Position numbers and translations under genes: made by a program. Positions 51,324 to 61,079 of a stretch of DNA of 64,000 nt are shown one piece after another. Under the pieces are notes generated by a model. It did not search any database and was not told the DNA's origin. It worked only from the letters and a program-made list of their open reading frames with translations. This DNA is from Chaetoderma sp. LZ-2023a. Lineage: Eukaryota; Mollusca; Caudofoveata; Chaetodermatida; Chaetodermatidae. The stretch is from contig CM067369.1 of NCBI GenBank assembly GCA_034401795.1, positions 186,796,742-186,860,741 on the forward strand, given 5' to 3'. Within the stretch, counting starts at the first letter, position 1. Every line of letters begins with the position of its first letter.

Positions 51324-51992
51324 CATATTTATTAAATAGTAAAAACATAGAATTCATACAACAACACGCATCATCAATTAAGCCTTCATGACGAACTTAT
51401 CTATGTTATTCATGACATAATTGATTGTGATGTCAGCCTACACGTCATGTAGTTGATTATGATGTCATAAGATTGATATATAAACTGGAATCCTCCATTG
51501 CCACATGAGATTCATCCACTCCACGACCAGTGTGAAACCAGTTATGGCACAGATGAGCATCATGGTGGGTGAATAATTCATTAATCCTATGCTTTGTAAG
51601 AGATAAGTGCTATGTTCTGTGAAGATAGATTTAGTGTGACTGAAACATTAGCATGATCATGATTTTGAATTTTGAACTAAATGCAGTGTTGCCCACAACA
51701 TCTGATTTTTGGGGGTCCCAAGGACCCCACACTCAGATTTGGTGGTCCCACTGTAAAATCTGGGGGTCCCATGCGGTCCTCATCTGAAATATGGGGGTCC
51801 CATGTTTTTTTCTTAAAATAAACACAACACATTGATCTAATTATAAAGCACTTTATTAAACATGGTGAAAGCACTAGGTATGACATTGTGTAAATAATGT
51901 TAATGTGTATATAGAGAATATTAACTATGCATAGTTTATTAACCTTTAGCACTTAACACTTTTGACCACTATTGTAGATCACCAAAATACCT

Positions 51993-52070
51993 ATTTTTGA
52001 AAGTTTAACACTGGAATGACTGGCTCTAAGCAGTGCCAGTCATTCCAGTGGTAAATTTTCAAAAATATGT
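51993..52070. repeat. TGACTGG-type hairpin repeat
   Basis: AACACTGGAATGACTGGC and its near inverse around TCTAAGCAGT. Confidence 0.7.
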
Positions 52071-53585
52071 ATTCTGTGATCTACAATCGTGGCTAAAATT
52101 GATATATTGAAATGGCCATTGTATATTTAACTAATGACATTTGAACTGCATATCAATAAACAATAACTTAAAGCACTGTACTTGTTTTTTGTCTGATAAA
52201 CCAACCAACCTACATTGACAACCTTGTATGATCAACATTCCCAAAGACCACTATATTAGTAATTAGCTAAGACCACTGCATTAGTTTTTCTATAAAACCC
52301 TAACTTGACTTTGGACGAATTGAAAAATTACGAGTACCTGTGGCGAGTTTGCTCAAGGACGACTTAACCTACTTCGATATAATGCGCGCGTATTTTTTGA
52401 TAATGTAACTGGAACGACTAAATATAGTGGAATACATAGGCTAAGATCAGACAAAACAATAATTTATCAAAAATAATCTGTATAAATCAGATTAAATACG
52501 TAATTAGTGAAAATATATCAGCCAACAACCTGATATGTCTAATTCATAGGGAGTAACTATGTAACGCCATTGCTGATTGGTTGAAGCATAAATAGCGCAT
52601 TAGCGTGTATCCAATAAGGACGCTTGTATCAGAGAGCTTTGAGCTATACGCTGTTTGGGAAAATGACGATATCGTTGAACATCATTGCTGGATGAGCTTT
52701 TGAGTTGAGAAATTGGGAACACCTAACGATCGAGTATTGTTAAACATTATAAACACTAATCCATCAGTCAATCAATCAGCCGCTATTGCTAAATAAAAGA
52801 CGGCTTATAGCGCTTATTGATACCGTTATTCAAACAGCAATACACAGACACCGCCGCTAATCCGTCAAATGACCATTCAAATGTAAAAGATATCACAATA
52901 TCTTCCATATATTCCTTCATCCATTTAGATACTTTGATAAGTAAATGGAAAAACATATTTTGGCTGTAGTCGTTACTGCTTTAGGCGGCAAGTAGGCATG
53001 CACAAATTAATTTCGAAATATTCAGCATATTAGTTATAACAGCTTTGTGATCTGTCCAATGTTCTGAGATGTGAAACGATTAAGATGCCCAGACACATTT
53101 GTATACGCTTGATCAGTTGTATTGGATTTCTCAAGCATGAGTTCCGCTGTTATCCAATCAAATACTGACGCATCACACTGACGTTTAGCACAACAGACAG
53201 AAACATGGCGGGTATTTTTTGCAATTTGTAGGCCAAGCAAGGCGACTAACATCGGGCTTGTAAACTAATTATTTATCAGAATTAGATCGAATAGAATACT
53301 AAGGATGATTTGTTTGCAATTAAATGTGGTGGTTGAATCTGTTTTATGGGCATTAACAACTTTGAGTTGTGCAAGAAAACATACAACAAATCATAGTCTT
53401 AAACAACACAGTAAGTTCATTTTTATTGAGCACAATGCATTAGGTATATTTCTTAAAGTAAACACATGCACAAATAAATATACACACACGATAATATAAT
53501 CGATAATTAAGCACACGCAAAGTTACCAGTTTCTGTTACACTCACTGCGTCCCTCGTGCGTACTCGGGGACGCAGAGGGTTAATT

Positions 53586-53640
53586 CTTATGCATCCCTCT
53601 GCCATTTTTATGCATATATACGCGCAAAAGGATGCATAAG
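53586..53640. repeat. Small inverted repeat
   Basis: CTTATGCATCC at 53586-53596 and GGATGCATAAG at 53630-53640, a perfect 11-bp inverted pair with a 33-nt spacer. A second stem, GCGTCCC with GGGGACGC, lies just upstream at 53547-53573. Confidence 0.6.
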
Positions 53641-53773
53641 GGCAACTCTGACTAAATGGGCCACCTAAAAGACATTCCATTCTGTAATTTGCCGTGCATG
53701 CATGTGTTTGTCCAGTCATGATATCACTGTTGTTTGTATGATAATGATGATGATGATTCTTGTTCTTTGATAG

Positions 53774-53871
53774 GTCCAACAAAGGCCACATTAAATGATA
53801 TTTGGAGAATGGTCTGGCAGGAGAATTCAAAGACAGTTATTATGCTTACAAATCCAACAGAAACTGGAAGG
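53774..53871 (+). CDS. RPTP exon n: PTP catalytic domain, WRMVW motif
   Basis: Acceptor TTTGATAG and donor AGG|GTAAGT define 98 nt, entered in phase 1 and left in phase 0. The peptide [18 protein letters not shown] then [13 protein letters not shown] matches the Q-G-P and F/I-W-R-M-V-W motifs and the following beta strand of the PTP fold. The WPD loop and the HC-X5-R catalytic loop must be in exons beyond the window; the intron after this exon is at least 10 kb. Confidence 0.95.
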
Positions 53872-54053
53872 GTAAGTGAACATTTTAGTTTTGTTTTCTT
53901 GTTTTCACGGAATCTTCTTATTTGGAAATCTTAACCATTTAATTCTTGAATTGCCTGAGTATCATTTCAAGACACATACTATATATACAGGAAAGGTGCT
54001 GACTATTTTGAAACTAATTCAACTTAAATCTGTTGTTAACATAGGCGGCAACA

Positions 54054-54246
54054 TTTCACATCAAGAGTATACTTACCTCCCTAATACTTTTGATATTGCT
54101 AAATATCGGCTTTCACTCAATAAAACACTCAGATTAAAAACAGTTAGGTGCCCCTACTGGGCAGGGAGTCAGAGGTAGTCCGGCGGATGGTCGCCCCACC
54201 ACCGCGCATGCGCCGACTACTACTTCCTCTTTGCTCATTTATTGGC
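54054..54246 (+). repeat. Left inverted terminal repeat, DIRS copy 6
   Basis: Matches the other left repeats; one shared change (GGATGGTCGCC against GGATGCTCGCC) is mirrored in its right repeat. Confidence 0.92.
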
Positions 54247-54337
54247 AAAGGGTTACATGCGGTTTTGTGTTCTCTATACTTTTCTGCGCGTTACCTTGTG
54301 TTTTACTCAAATTTGACGGTTCTTGTTCGTGGGAAGC

Positions 54338-54388
54338 ATGTCGGAAAGGGAGGATTCACCTTTAGAAGGAGCGGGATCTCTTTATCAG
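54338..54388 (+). CDS. gag-like ORF, exon 1 (DIRS copy 6)
   Basis: Same 17 residues as copies 2, 3 and 5. Donor CAG|GTGACT; predicted intron 54389-55153. Confidence 0.63.
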
Positions 54389-55153
54389 GTGACTTCTTTG
54401 ATATGCTAGCGTGTTTTGTCCCGGTTTAATGTATTTCCGGGACTCGCGCTTACCGTGATTAGCGCCTGTTTGTGTTGGTTTTTTACAACATGGTGCTTCA
54501 TAAGTCTCATTTCTCTTTGTGTTTTGTCCACAGGTATCACGTAGAAGCTTTGATGGACTTCTCGGCACAAGAGGATATGTTTTCTCTCCACCACGGTTCC
54601 ATTTCCTACTAATACTGTTAGGTTATCTAACCAAAAGAATATGTTCAGTGAGTTGGAGGCCTGTTATAAAGGTCTTCTCACTTTGCCCTCTTGATCCAAT
54701 TCCTTTCCCTTCGGTGGAGAGAATGTAGAGGCGTACTATGGTGGAGTTCTCCGGTACATCGCGTTGGATGGTTTGTCTGTACAAGTGTCAGGTATCTAAT
54801 TATTGATAAACAAAAGGGGAGATAATTTCCCTTTTTGCCAATGCTAGAATTGGAAGGAGTTATCTCTGTATATCTGATTGTTGTGTACTCGATATGCCTA
54901 TTCAACGGGAATGTTCCGGTTACTTATACAATTCGTTCTTGCACTTGGTGCTTGTTGCGGATCGATTAATTTGGTCACAGGAGTGATGACGTCATAATCG
55001 GCCTTGGCCTTTATTAACATTTAACGTTTTGTCCAAGGCTGGTTCTTCTTGATTTGCGATCTTGAGGATCCTGTCCCTCTCTTTTTTAGTTGGTTTTGAG
55101 TTCGCTAACCTTAACTATCTTGCTCATTGTCCCTGTCCTTTGTCCTGTTTCAG

Positions 55154-57202
55154 AGACCTGGTTGCCCGTCCTGCGGGAGGTTTTTGAAAAACCGTTTCGT
55201 TCCGCACTTGTGCTTCAGCTGCAGTCCCTGTGGACCGTTGCTGAAGTGCGACGTATGTAAGCAGTGGGGGGGAGACCTAATGTCTGAGTTTTTATCTTTG
55301 CAGGCAAGGGAGAAGGTGATGGAGGAAGAGAGGAAGAAGAAGAAGGAGGGTTGTAAGAAGGGTAAGAGGAAGGCCTCATCCGCGGTGGATATGGAGGCCT
55401 TCCGGTCCGAAATGTTACAAGAGATGCAGAGGACAATAAAGGATTTGGTCCCAGAGTTGCTTCGCGGCATGCTCCCTGGGCCAGCTCCTTTGTTGTCCTC
55501 GGCATCTGCTTGCGAGCAGGTGATCCCCGCCTCTGAATCCGGTCTCTTTAGGTCCGGTCCGTTTGTGGATTCAGAGGTGGCCCCTTTGTTGGGGGCAGTC
55601 CACGACCCTGGCAGCAGGCATGGCGCCGCGCCGAGGGGCCGTGGACAACGGTTGTTGCTGGGACCCGCGGTCTGCTCATCAGACCCCGGGTATCCGCGCG
55701 CCGAAGGTGTCAAAGCCTCCTATGGCACCTTCCCTGGCCAGTCCGGGTTAGCTCTCTTTGCTGACCCGGATTCTAATCTTTCTGGCCAGGAGGAAGAGGA
55801 TCTCCTGCTGGGGTCGCCTTCTGAGGACGTGGCCATGGAATACGACGTCTGTGCACCCCTCGCGGGGAATACAGGCGACGTGTTCCGTGGTTCTACTCTC
55901 GCAGGAGTAGATTTCACGGTCCAGAAGGTGTCCCCGGGCGGTGCTGTTGACCACGGATACCGCATACCTCGGCTTGCCGATGGTATCGCTGGTGCTGGTC
56001 AGACCCGTGGTAGAGCGGTGTTTACCCCACGCTCTGCCACGGCGCCTGCTCCTGGTCAAGCCGCGGAGTTTAGCATGCCTGCTCTCTCGGGCCCGCATGC
56101 TTTTCCAGGCTTGCCAGGGGTATCAGCTTACCCGCCGTCGACGTCAACTGCGAGTGCTCTGGAGGAAGACGAAGGCCCTCGTCTAGTAGAGCGCTCGCAG
56201 TTAGCCACGGAGGAGGATTGGTCGGACGCTTGCCAATGGCTGGTAAGTGTTCGGCCCGATCTACCCGTGGAGCTGCCGGCTAGCCAGCGTGACCATAGGC
56301 CGTGGTTAGCTGGTAGGCCGGCGGCTACTGCTATGCCATCTCTGCCGCTGGCTGAACATGTCGTGGACATGTTCGAAGCGGCGGAGGCATCCATTAAGGT
56401 TAATGGACGTCTCGCGAAGGCCCCTCGCGAGGTGGCTAAGCGTTGCCGCATCGTGCCCCTGGATTACCAGCGGTACGGTGTGGTGCCGAAGCCAAGCGTT
56501 GATGATCGCGCGGCTTTAGGCGAAGATGCGCGGCCGGGCTCCCGTTCTGACACGGGAGTCTTGTGCTCGAACGCGTTGCGTTCGGCGAATGCCGCGCTGC
56601 GTGATGCGGAGGAGAGTGGGAGAGCGTCGATTGCCGCTCTGTCCCACGTCTCCCAGCTGCTACAGGGGGTGGTAGCGGCCTCCGCATCACGCCAGCCAAG
56701 CCCGGTAACAGTTCAGAGAGCCATTCAGGATGGTATCAACCTGGCTTTGGACTGTTTGACGCGGGCGGTGACCAGAAGTGTCCGGGCGCGGCGCACGTTT
56801 GCACTTGACAATCTGTGCCCGTCCCAGGACCTGTATAATAGGCTGCTGCGGACGCCTATGACAGGTCCTGGTCTCTTTGGAGGTGAGGGATGCAGGCACC
56901 TCCAGGAGACGGTCACTCTGGTTAACAACCAGAGGGCGCTGCGTGAGCAATTTGAGGTGCTCCGGCGGGAGCGTGTTCGCGCGGCACCCCCTGCGTTTCG
57001 TCCTCTGCAGGCTCGAGGTGGTGCTGGCCAGGTCAGAGGCCAGCCACCGTCGCAACGTAGGCCTAGGCCACGGGCGATTCGGCCAGCAGTGAGGGGGGCG
57101 CAGGCTCCTCAGCCGCACCCAGCCAGACAGCCGCCCGCGTACCGTGGTGCGCGCGGCGCTGGGCGGGGCGCGCGGGGATCTGGTCGCGGTAATCGGGCCT
57201 GA
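55154..57202 (+). CDS. gag-like protein, exon 2 (DIRS copy 6)
   Basis: Intact, with 7 G in the run after the zinc-binding segment (WGGDLMSEF). It differs from copy 5 by scattered substitutions and ends at TGA 57200-57202 in the same place relative to RT. Confidence 0.84.
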   Translation, partial: RPGCPSCGRFLKNRFVPHLCFSCSPCGPLLKCDVCKQWGGDLMSEFLSLQAREKVMEEERKKKKEGCKKGKRKASSAVDMEAFRSEMLQEMQRTIKDLVPELLRGMLPGPAPLLSSASACEQVIPASESGLFRSGPFVDSEVAPLLGAVHDPGSRHGAAPRGRGQRLLLGPAVCSSDPGYPRAEGVKASYGTFPGQSGLALFADPDSNLSGQEEEDLLLGSPSEDVAMEYDVCAPLAGNTGDVFRGSTLAGVDFTVQKVSPGGAVDHGYRIPRLADGIAGAGQTRGRAVFTPRSATAPAPGQAAEFSMPALSGPHAFPGLPGVSAYPPSTSTASALEEDEGPRLVERSQLATEEDWSDACQWLVSVRPDLPVELPASQRDHRPWLAGRPAATAMPSLPLAEHVVDMFEAAEASIKVNGRLAKAPREVAKRCRIVPLDYQRYGVVPKPSVDDRAALGEDARPGSRSDTGVLCSNALRSANAALRDAEESGRASIAALSHVSQLLQGVVAASASRQPSPVTVQRAIQDGINLALDCLTRAVTRSVRARRTFALDNLCPSQDLYNRLLRTPMTGPGLFGGEGCRHLQETVTLVNNQRALREQFEVLRRERVRAAPPAFRPLQARGGAGQVRGQPPSQRRPRPRAIRPAVRGAQAPQPHPARQPPAYRGARGAGRGARGSGRGNRA

Positions 57203-59333
57203 TGGCCCGGTTACCGCGGTGGGAACCACTCCGGTGTTTCACGCCGAGAGAACAGTGCCACTCTGGCACTCCTTATGTCCACCTCTATCCCTAGGTGGAC
57301 CGGTGGGCGGCCGTTTGGCCGGCCACTTGCCAGAGTGGAAACGGTTGACTCAGGACCGTTTAGTCTTGCGATGGCTTTCAGTCGGGTATCGTCCCGACTG
57401 GGTGACAGGCCCGCCATCGCGACTGTCTCTCGCGCCGATCTGGACTCCTATTCCACGGGATCCGGATCAGAGGTTGTGTATAGAGGAGGAAATAAATTCC
57501 CTCATACTAAAAGAAGCCATTCAGCCGGCACAGAGGTGCCCGGGCTTCTATTCAACCCTGTTCTTAGTAACAAAAAACACCGGAGGGTGGAGGCCGATTC
57601 TCAACCTCAAGCCATTGAACAAGTTCATAGAGACGCCCAGTTTCAAGATGGAGACTGTGCGCTCGGTGTTGGCGGGGTTAGAGCGAGGAATGTGGACAGC
57701 GTCGATAGATTTGAAGGATGCTTATTTCCACATTCCCATAGAGAGGAGTTTCCGTCGCTTCCTGAGATTTGCATTTCAGGGCCGGCGGTGGGAATTCAGG
57801 GTGTTACCCTTCGGGATTTCCACGGCTCCTCGGGTCTTCACCCGTGTGGTTCTCGCGATCACTGCATACCTCCGCAGGAGAAGCATAGCAGTCCACACGT
57901 ACATAGACGACTGGCTGTTGAAAGCACACACCCGGGAATCATTGTCAGCCAATCTGGAGATTGTTTTGAAAACTCTCTCGGACTTGGGCTGGATGATCAA
58001 TTTCCCGAAATCAGAGCTAACTCCATCCCAGAAGTTTGTTTACCTGGGCATGTTCTTCGATCTGGAGACGGGGTATGTGTACCCCACTCAGGAGAGGGTT
58101 CAAATACTCATCTCGGTAATACAGTCGGTGTGCGACAGTCGTCATGTCCTGGCACGGGTTTACTTGAGAATGCTGGGCTTGATGGTTTCTTTGGAACCAG
58201 TCATTCCGCAGGCCGCCTTACGCAGGCGCCCGATCCAGTTGTTTCTCATGACACAGTGGACCCAGAGTTCAGGTTCGCTGGACTCGAACGTGTCAGTATT
58301 GGCGCCTCTGATTCACCACCTGCAATGGTGGTTGAATACAGAGAATCTCTTGCCGGGGGTTTTGCTAACCCCTCCCCACCCTCAGGTGACTGTGTATACA
58401 GATGCATCGATGGAGGGGTGGGGAGCTTGTCTGGAAGAGTCCACAGTATCAGGGCTTTGGGATCTGGATCAGTCCAAGGAACATATCAATCTACTAGAGC
58501 TAAGAGCAGTAGTCCTGGGCCTGGAACATTTCTTACAGAAAGTTCAGGGCAAGATTGTTCTAATTCGTTCAGACAACTCAACAGTAGTGACTTACATAAA
58601 CCGCCAGGGCGGAACGAAGTCGCCCAGTCTCTGTATGATGACATGGAAACTGCTTTGTTGGTGCCTGGATCATGGGATCACCTTGAAAGCAGTTCATATT
58701 CCGGGGAGGTTAAATCTGCTAGCAGACTCATTGAGCCGAAGGATGAGTGTTTTACCCACGGAATGGCAACTAAATCAATGTGTGGCGGATCGTCTGTTCG
58801 ACCATTGGGGGAAACCCAACATAGATTTGTTCGCGATGAAGAAGAATGCGAAGATGACGACGTACGTCTCTCCGATTCCAGACCCAAGCGCTTTCGCAAC
58901 AGATGCGTTAGCTATCAGCTGGGAGGGAATGTATGCATACGCATTCCCCCCAGCAATCCTGATTCCAAAGGTGCTTCAGAAAATCAGGCAGCAGGAGTGC
59001 CAAGTGCTTCTGATCGCCCCGGATTGGCCAAGCCGATCGTGGTATACGGATCTGCTGGACCTTCTGGTCTGCAATCCGGTTCCGCTGCCTCTGATGGACA
59101 ACCTTATCTTCCAGGGCAAGGCCCTTCACGACAATCCGTCAATGTTCCGATTGACTGCGTGGATGTTGTCAAGGAATCTAGAATTAAGGAGGGCTTTTCT
59201 GAGCAAGCGGCCATGTTTATGGCCAAAGCCAGGAGGGGGTCAACCTCCAGAGCATATAATTATAAAATCAACAGATTTGCAGAATGGTGCTCAAAAAGAT
59301 GTATTGATCCAATGGAATCATCTATTCAGGTAG
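57144..59333 (+). CDS. RT-RNase H-methyltransferase-like polyprotein (DIRS copy 6)
   Basis: 729 codons, colinear with copy 5 and without lesions. The six-A run in FLVTKNTGG is preserved, and YIDD and the four RNase H acidic residues are present. As in copy 5 the reading opens without ATG in the overlap with gag. Confidence 0.91.
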   Translation: MVRAALGGARGDLVAVIGPDGPVTAVGTTPVFHAERTVPLWHSLCPPLSLGGPVGGRLAGHLPEWKRLTQDRLVLRWLSVGYRPDWVTGPPSRLSLAPIWTPIPRDPDQRLCIEEEINSLILKEAIQPAQRCPGFYSTLFLVTKNTGGWRPILNLKPLNKFIETPSFKMETVRSVLAGLERGMWTASIDLKDAYFHIPIERSFRRFLRFAFQGRRWEFRVLPFGISTAPRVFTRVVLAITAYLRRRSIAVHTYIDDWLLKAHTRESLSANLEIVLKTLSDLGWMINFPKSELTPSQKFVYLGMFFDLETGYVYPTQERVQILISVIQSVCDSRHVLARVYLRMLGLMVSLEPVIPQAALRRRPIQLFLMTQWTQSSGSLDSNVSVLAPLIHHLQWWLNTENLLPGVLLTPPHPQVTVYTDASMEGWGACLEESTVSGLWDLDQSKEHINLLELRAVVLGLEHFLQKVQGKIVLIRSDNSTVVTYINRQGGTKSPSLCMMTWKLLCWCLDHGITLKAVHIPGRLNLLADSLSRRMSVLPTEWQLNQCVADRLFDHWGKPNIDLFAMKKNAKMTTYVSPIPDPSAFATDALAISWEGMYAYAFPPAILIPKVLQKIRQQECQVLLIAPDWPSRSWYTDLLDLLVCNPVPLPLMDNLIFQGKALHDNPSMFRLTAWMLSRNLELRRAFLSKRPCLWPKPGGGQPPEHIIIKSTDLQNGAQKDVLIQWNHLFR

Positions 59334-60172
59334 TGGCTGATTTCCTCTGTCACCTATATGATGCCTATAGCCTCAAGCCTAACTCTATTGCTGGTTATAA
59401 GTCAGCTTTAATGACTGTTATTCCTTGCTTGGCTAATAGGGGGAGTGATGAAGTAAGTACATTAAATGTATTAATTAAAGGCATGGGCAATCTAAGACCA
59501 AGGAATCCTCCACTGATTCCGTCTTGGAGTTTATCACTGGTGCTCCAGGTACTAGGTGATAAGCCTTTTGAACCACTTAGTTCCATTTCTATGAAAATGT
59601 TAACTCTTAAAACTGTATTTTTAATTGCTGCGGCCTCGGCGAGGCGTAGGAGTGAAATTCACGCCTTATCAGCCGAGGTTGACCGTTTTGTGGTTACAGG
59701 GGAAGGCCTTAAGCTTCTACCTAGGATTAATTTCTTGTCTAAAAATCAGTCATTGAAATATCCAGGTCAGCCTATTTTTTTGCCATCTTTAACTAGATAT
59801 GATCCTAATTCTAAAGTATGGTGCCCCGTATGGGCGCGGCTCCGGTACAAACAGCGTACTTCGGAGTGGCGTACCGACCAGTCAGCGTTATGGTTGTCAT
59901 ATATTGAACCCCATGGTAGGGCGTCTAAGGACACCATTTCTAGGTGGATTGTGGAATGTATTCAATTTTGTCACAAATCCGCCACCGGGCGACAGGTTGA
60001 CGTGGCCAAGGCTCACAGTGTCCGCGGTGTCGTGACATCCACTGCCCTTTTTAATGGGGTCCCTGTGGATGATATTATGTCAGTGGCTCAGTGGCACTGT
60101 GAGTCAAGTTTTACAGACCATTACCTCCGTGACACCTCTAACCCTCTCGCCTTGTCGATTTTGAAACAATAA
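57275..60172 (+). CDS. Tyrosine recombinase ORF (DIRS copy 6)
   Basis: 965 codons as in copy 5, with the ARRRSEI, HSVRG, QWHC and DHYL boxes. One notable change is CPVWARLRY where the other copies have CPVRALLRY, from two base changes. It lies between the catalytic Arg and the His box, so its effect is unclear. Confidence 0.89.
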   Translation: MSTSIPRWTGGRPFGRPLARVETVDSGPFSLAMAFSRVSSRLGDRPAIATVSRADLDSYSTGSGSEVVYRGGNKFPHTKRSHSAGTEVPGLLFNPVLSNKKHRRVEADSQPQAIEQVHRDAQFQDGDCALGVGGVRARNVDSVDRFEGCLFPHSHREEFPSLPEICISGPAVGIQGVTLRDFHGSSGLHPCGSRDHCIPPQEKHSSPHVHRRLAVESTHPGIIVSQSGDCFENSLGLGLDDQFPEIRANSIPEVCLPGHVLRSGDGVCVPHSGEGSNTHLGNTVGVRQSSCPGTGLLENAGLDGFFGTSHSAGRLTQAPDPVVSHDTVDPEFRFAGLERVSIGASDSPPAMVVEYRESLAGGFANPSPPSGDCVYRCIDGGVGSLSGRVHSIRALGSGSVQGTYQSTRAKSSSPGPGTFLTESSGQDCSNSFRQLNSSDLHKPPGRNEVAQSLYDDMETALLVPGSWDHLESSSYSGEVKSASRLIEPKDECFTHGMATKSMCGGSSVRPLGETQHRFVRDEEECEDDDVRLSDSRPKRFRNRCVSYQLGGNVCIRIPPSNPDSKGASENQAAGVPSASDRPGLAKPIVVYGSAGPSGLQSGSAASDGQPYLPGQGPSRQSVNVPIDCVDVVKESRIKEGFSEQAAMFMAKARRGSTSRAYNYKINRFAEWCSKRCIDPMESSIQVVADFLCHLYDAYSLKPNSIAGYKSALMTVIPCLANRGSDEVSTLNVLIKGMGNLRPRNPPLIPSWSLSLVLQVLGDKPFEPLSSISMKMLTLKTVFLIAAASARRRSEIHALSAEVDRFVVTGEGLKLLPRINFLSKNQSLKYPGQPIFLPSLTRYDPNSKVWCPVWARLRYKQRTSEWRTDQSALWLSYIEPHGRASKDTISRWIVECIQFCHKSATGRQVDVAKAHSVRGVVTSTALFNGVPVDDIMSVAQWHCESSFTDHYLRDTSNPLALSILKQ

Positions 60173-60305
60173 CCGCTTTATGTTTGTGAAGAGTGCCTCC
60201 GCATTGCTTATATACTTCGCCATTCAGCGACGGTGACAACCACTTGTCGGGACTGTATCATCCTTCTCTACTGGATTCATGATGACAGCTTCCTAGTACA
60301 ACAAG

Positions 60306-60400
60306 GTCAGTCTTGTTCATGTGTTGTTCATTGTTTTGTATTGTCACGTTACCCAGTGTTATTAATATGGTGATGGTTTATGTGGGTTGTGGTTCTTTAG
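60306..60400 (+). other. Putative 3' intron of DIRS copy 6
   Basis: Donor AAG|GTCAGT and acceptor TTCTTTAG|AG; 95 nt. Confidence 0.48.
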
Positions 60401-60697
60401 AGAGAGTATACGAAAATGGAGCCTTTTCGTCTCTGTCCTATAGTACTTAGCACTAGTACGAAGAGAGCGTGTAGGACATTGCGGTCATTTAATCTTCCTC
60501 CCAAGGGAGGGGGGAGCGCATATGACAAATCGGTCATCTCTCAGGCATCGGTTGTGTTATCCGATGGTTTATCAAATCCTGACTGTGTTTTCACACAGTT
60601 TCAGACGTCATAAGTGCCTTAAACGCTTGAAAGCGTATAGGGAAGAGCTGGTCTTTTGACCTCGCCTCCCTCCCGCCAGATTCACTTTCGAATTCTG

Positions 60698-60799
60698 GCA
60701 ATATCAAAAGTATTAGGGAGGTAAGTATACTCTTGATGTGAAATAAACGAAATCTAGGATTTCTTTTTTCACGAGAGAGTTGATACTTACCTCCCTAGA
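60698..60799 (+). repeat. ICR of DIRS copy 6
   Basis: 102 nt; same structure as in copy 2. Confidence 0.88.
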
Positions 60800-60863
60800 T
60801 ACTGACCCGGCCTCTCGCCCCACAGAGGCTCGGTCTTCAGGCTCTTGGTAGTTGCATGTGTTA

Positions 60864-61079
60864 GCCAATAAATGAGCCAGAGGAAGTAGTAGTCGGCGCA
60901 TGCGCGGTGGTGGGGCGACCATCCGCCGGACTACCTCTGACTCCCTGCCCAGTAGGGGCACCTAACTGTTTTTAATCTGAGTGTTTTATTGAGTGAAAGC
61001 CGATATTTAGCAATATCAAAAGTATTAGGGAGGTAAGTATCAACTCTCTCGTGAAAAAAGAAATCCTAGATTTCGTTTA
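60864..61079 (+). repeat. Right inverted terminal repeat, DIRS copy 6
   Basis: 216 nt ending CGTTTA; then host repeat GATTCCAGG. Confidence 0.92.

Larger units (their letters stand above)
51019..53773 (+). other. Host intron with repeats
   Basis: No gene is seen. It holds a common hairpin with flanks at 51060-51490, a GGGGGTCCCA-rich stretch at about 51700-51805, a TGACTGG-type hairpin at 51993-52070, and a small inverted repeat at 53586-53640. The rest, 52090-53500, is AT-rich with no recognised feature. Confidence 0.6.
54054..61079 (+). mobile_element. DIRS-type retrotransposon copy 6, full length and intact (7026 bp)
   Basis: Complete, sense-oriented, in the intron after exon n, inserted into the right half of a common hairpin repeat. 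The flanks GGCGGCAACA and GATTCCAG rejoin without duplication. The gag, RT and YR frames are open and the terminal repeats and ICR are intact. It is closer to copy 3 than to copy 5 at several sites but lacks copy 3's lesions. It is a second candidate autonomous element. Confidence 0.96.
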
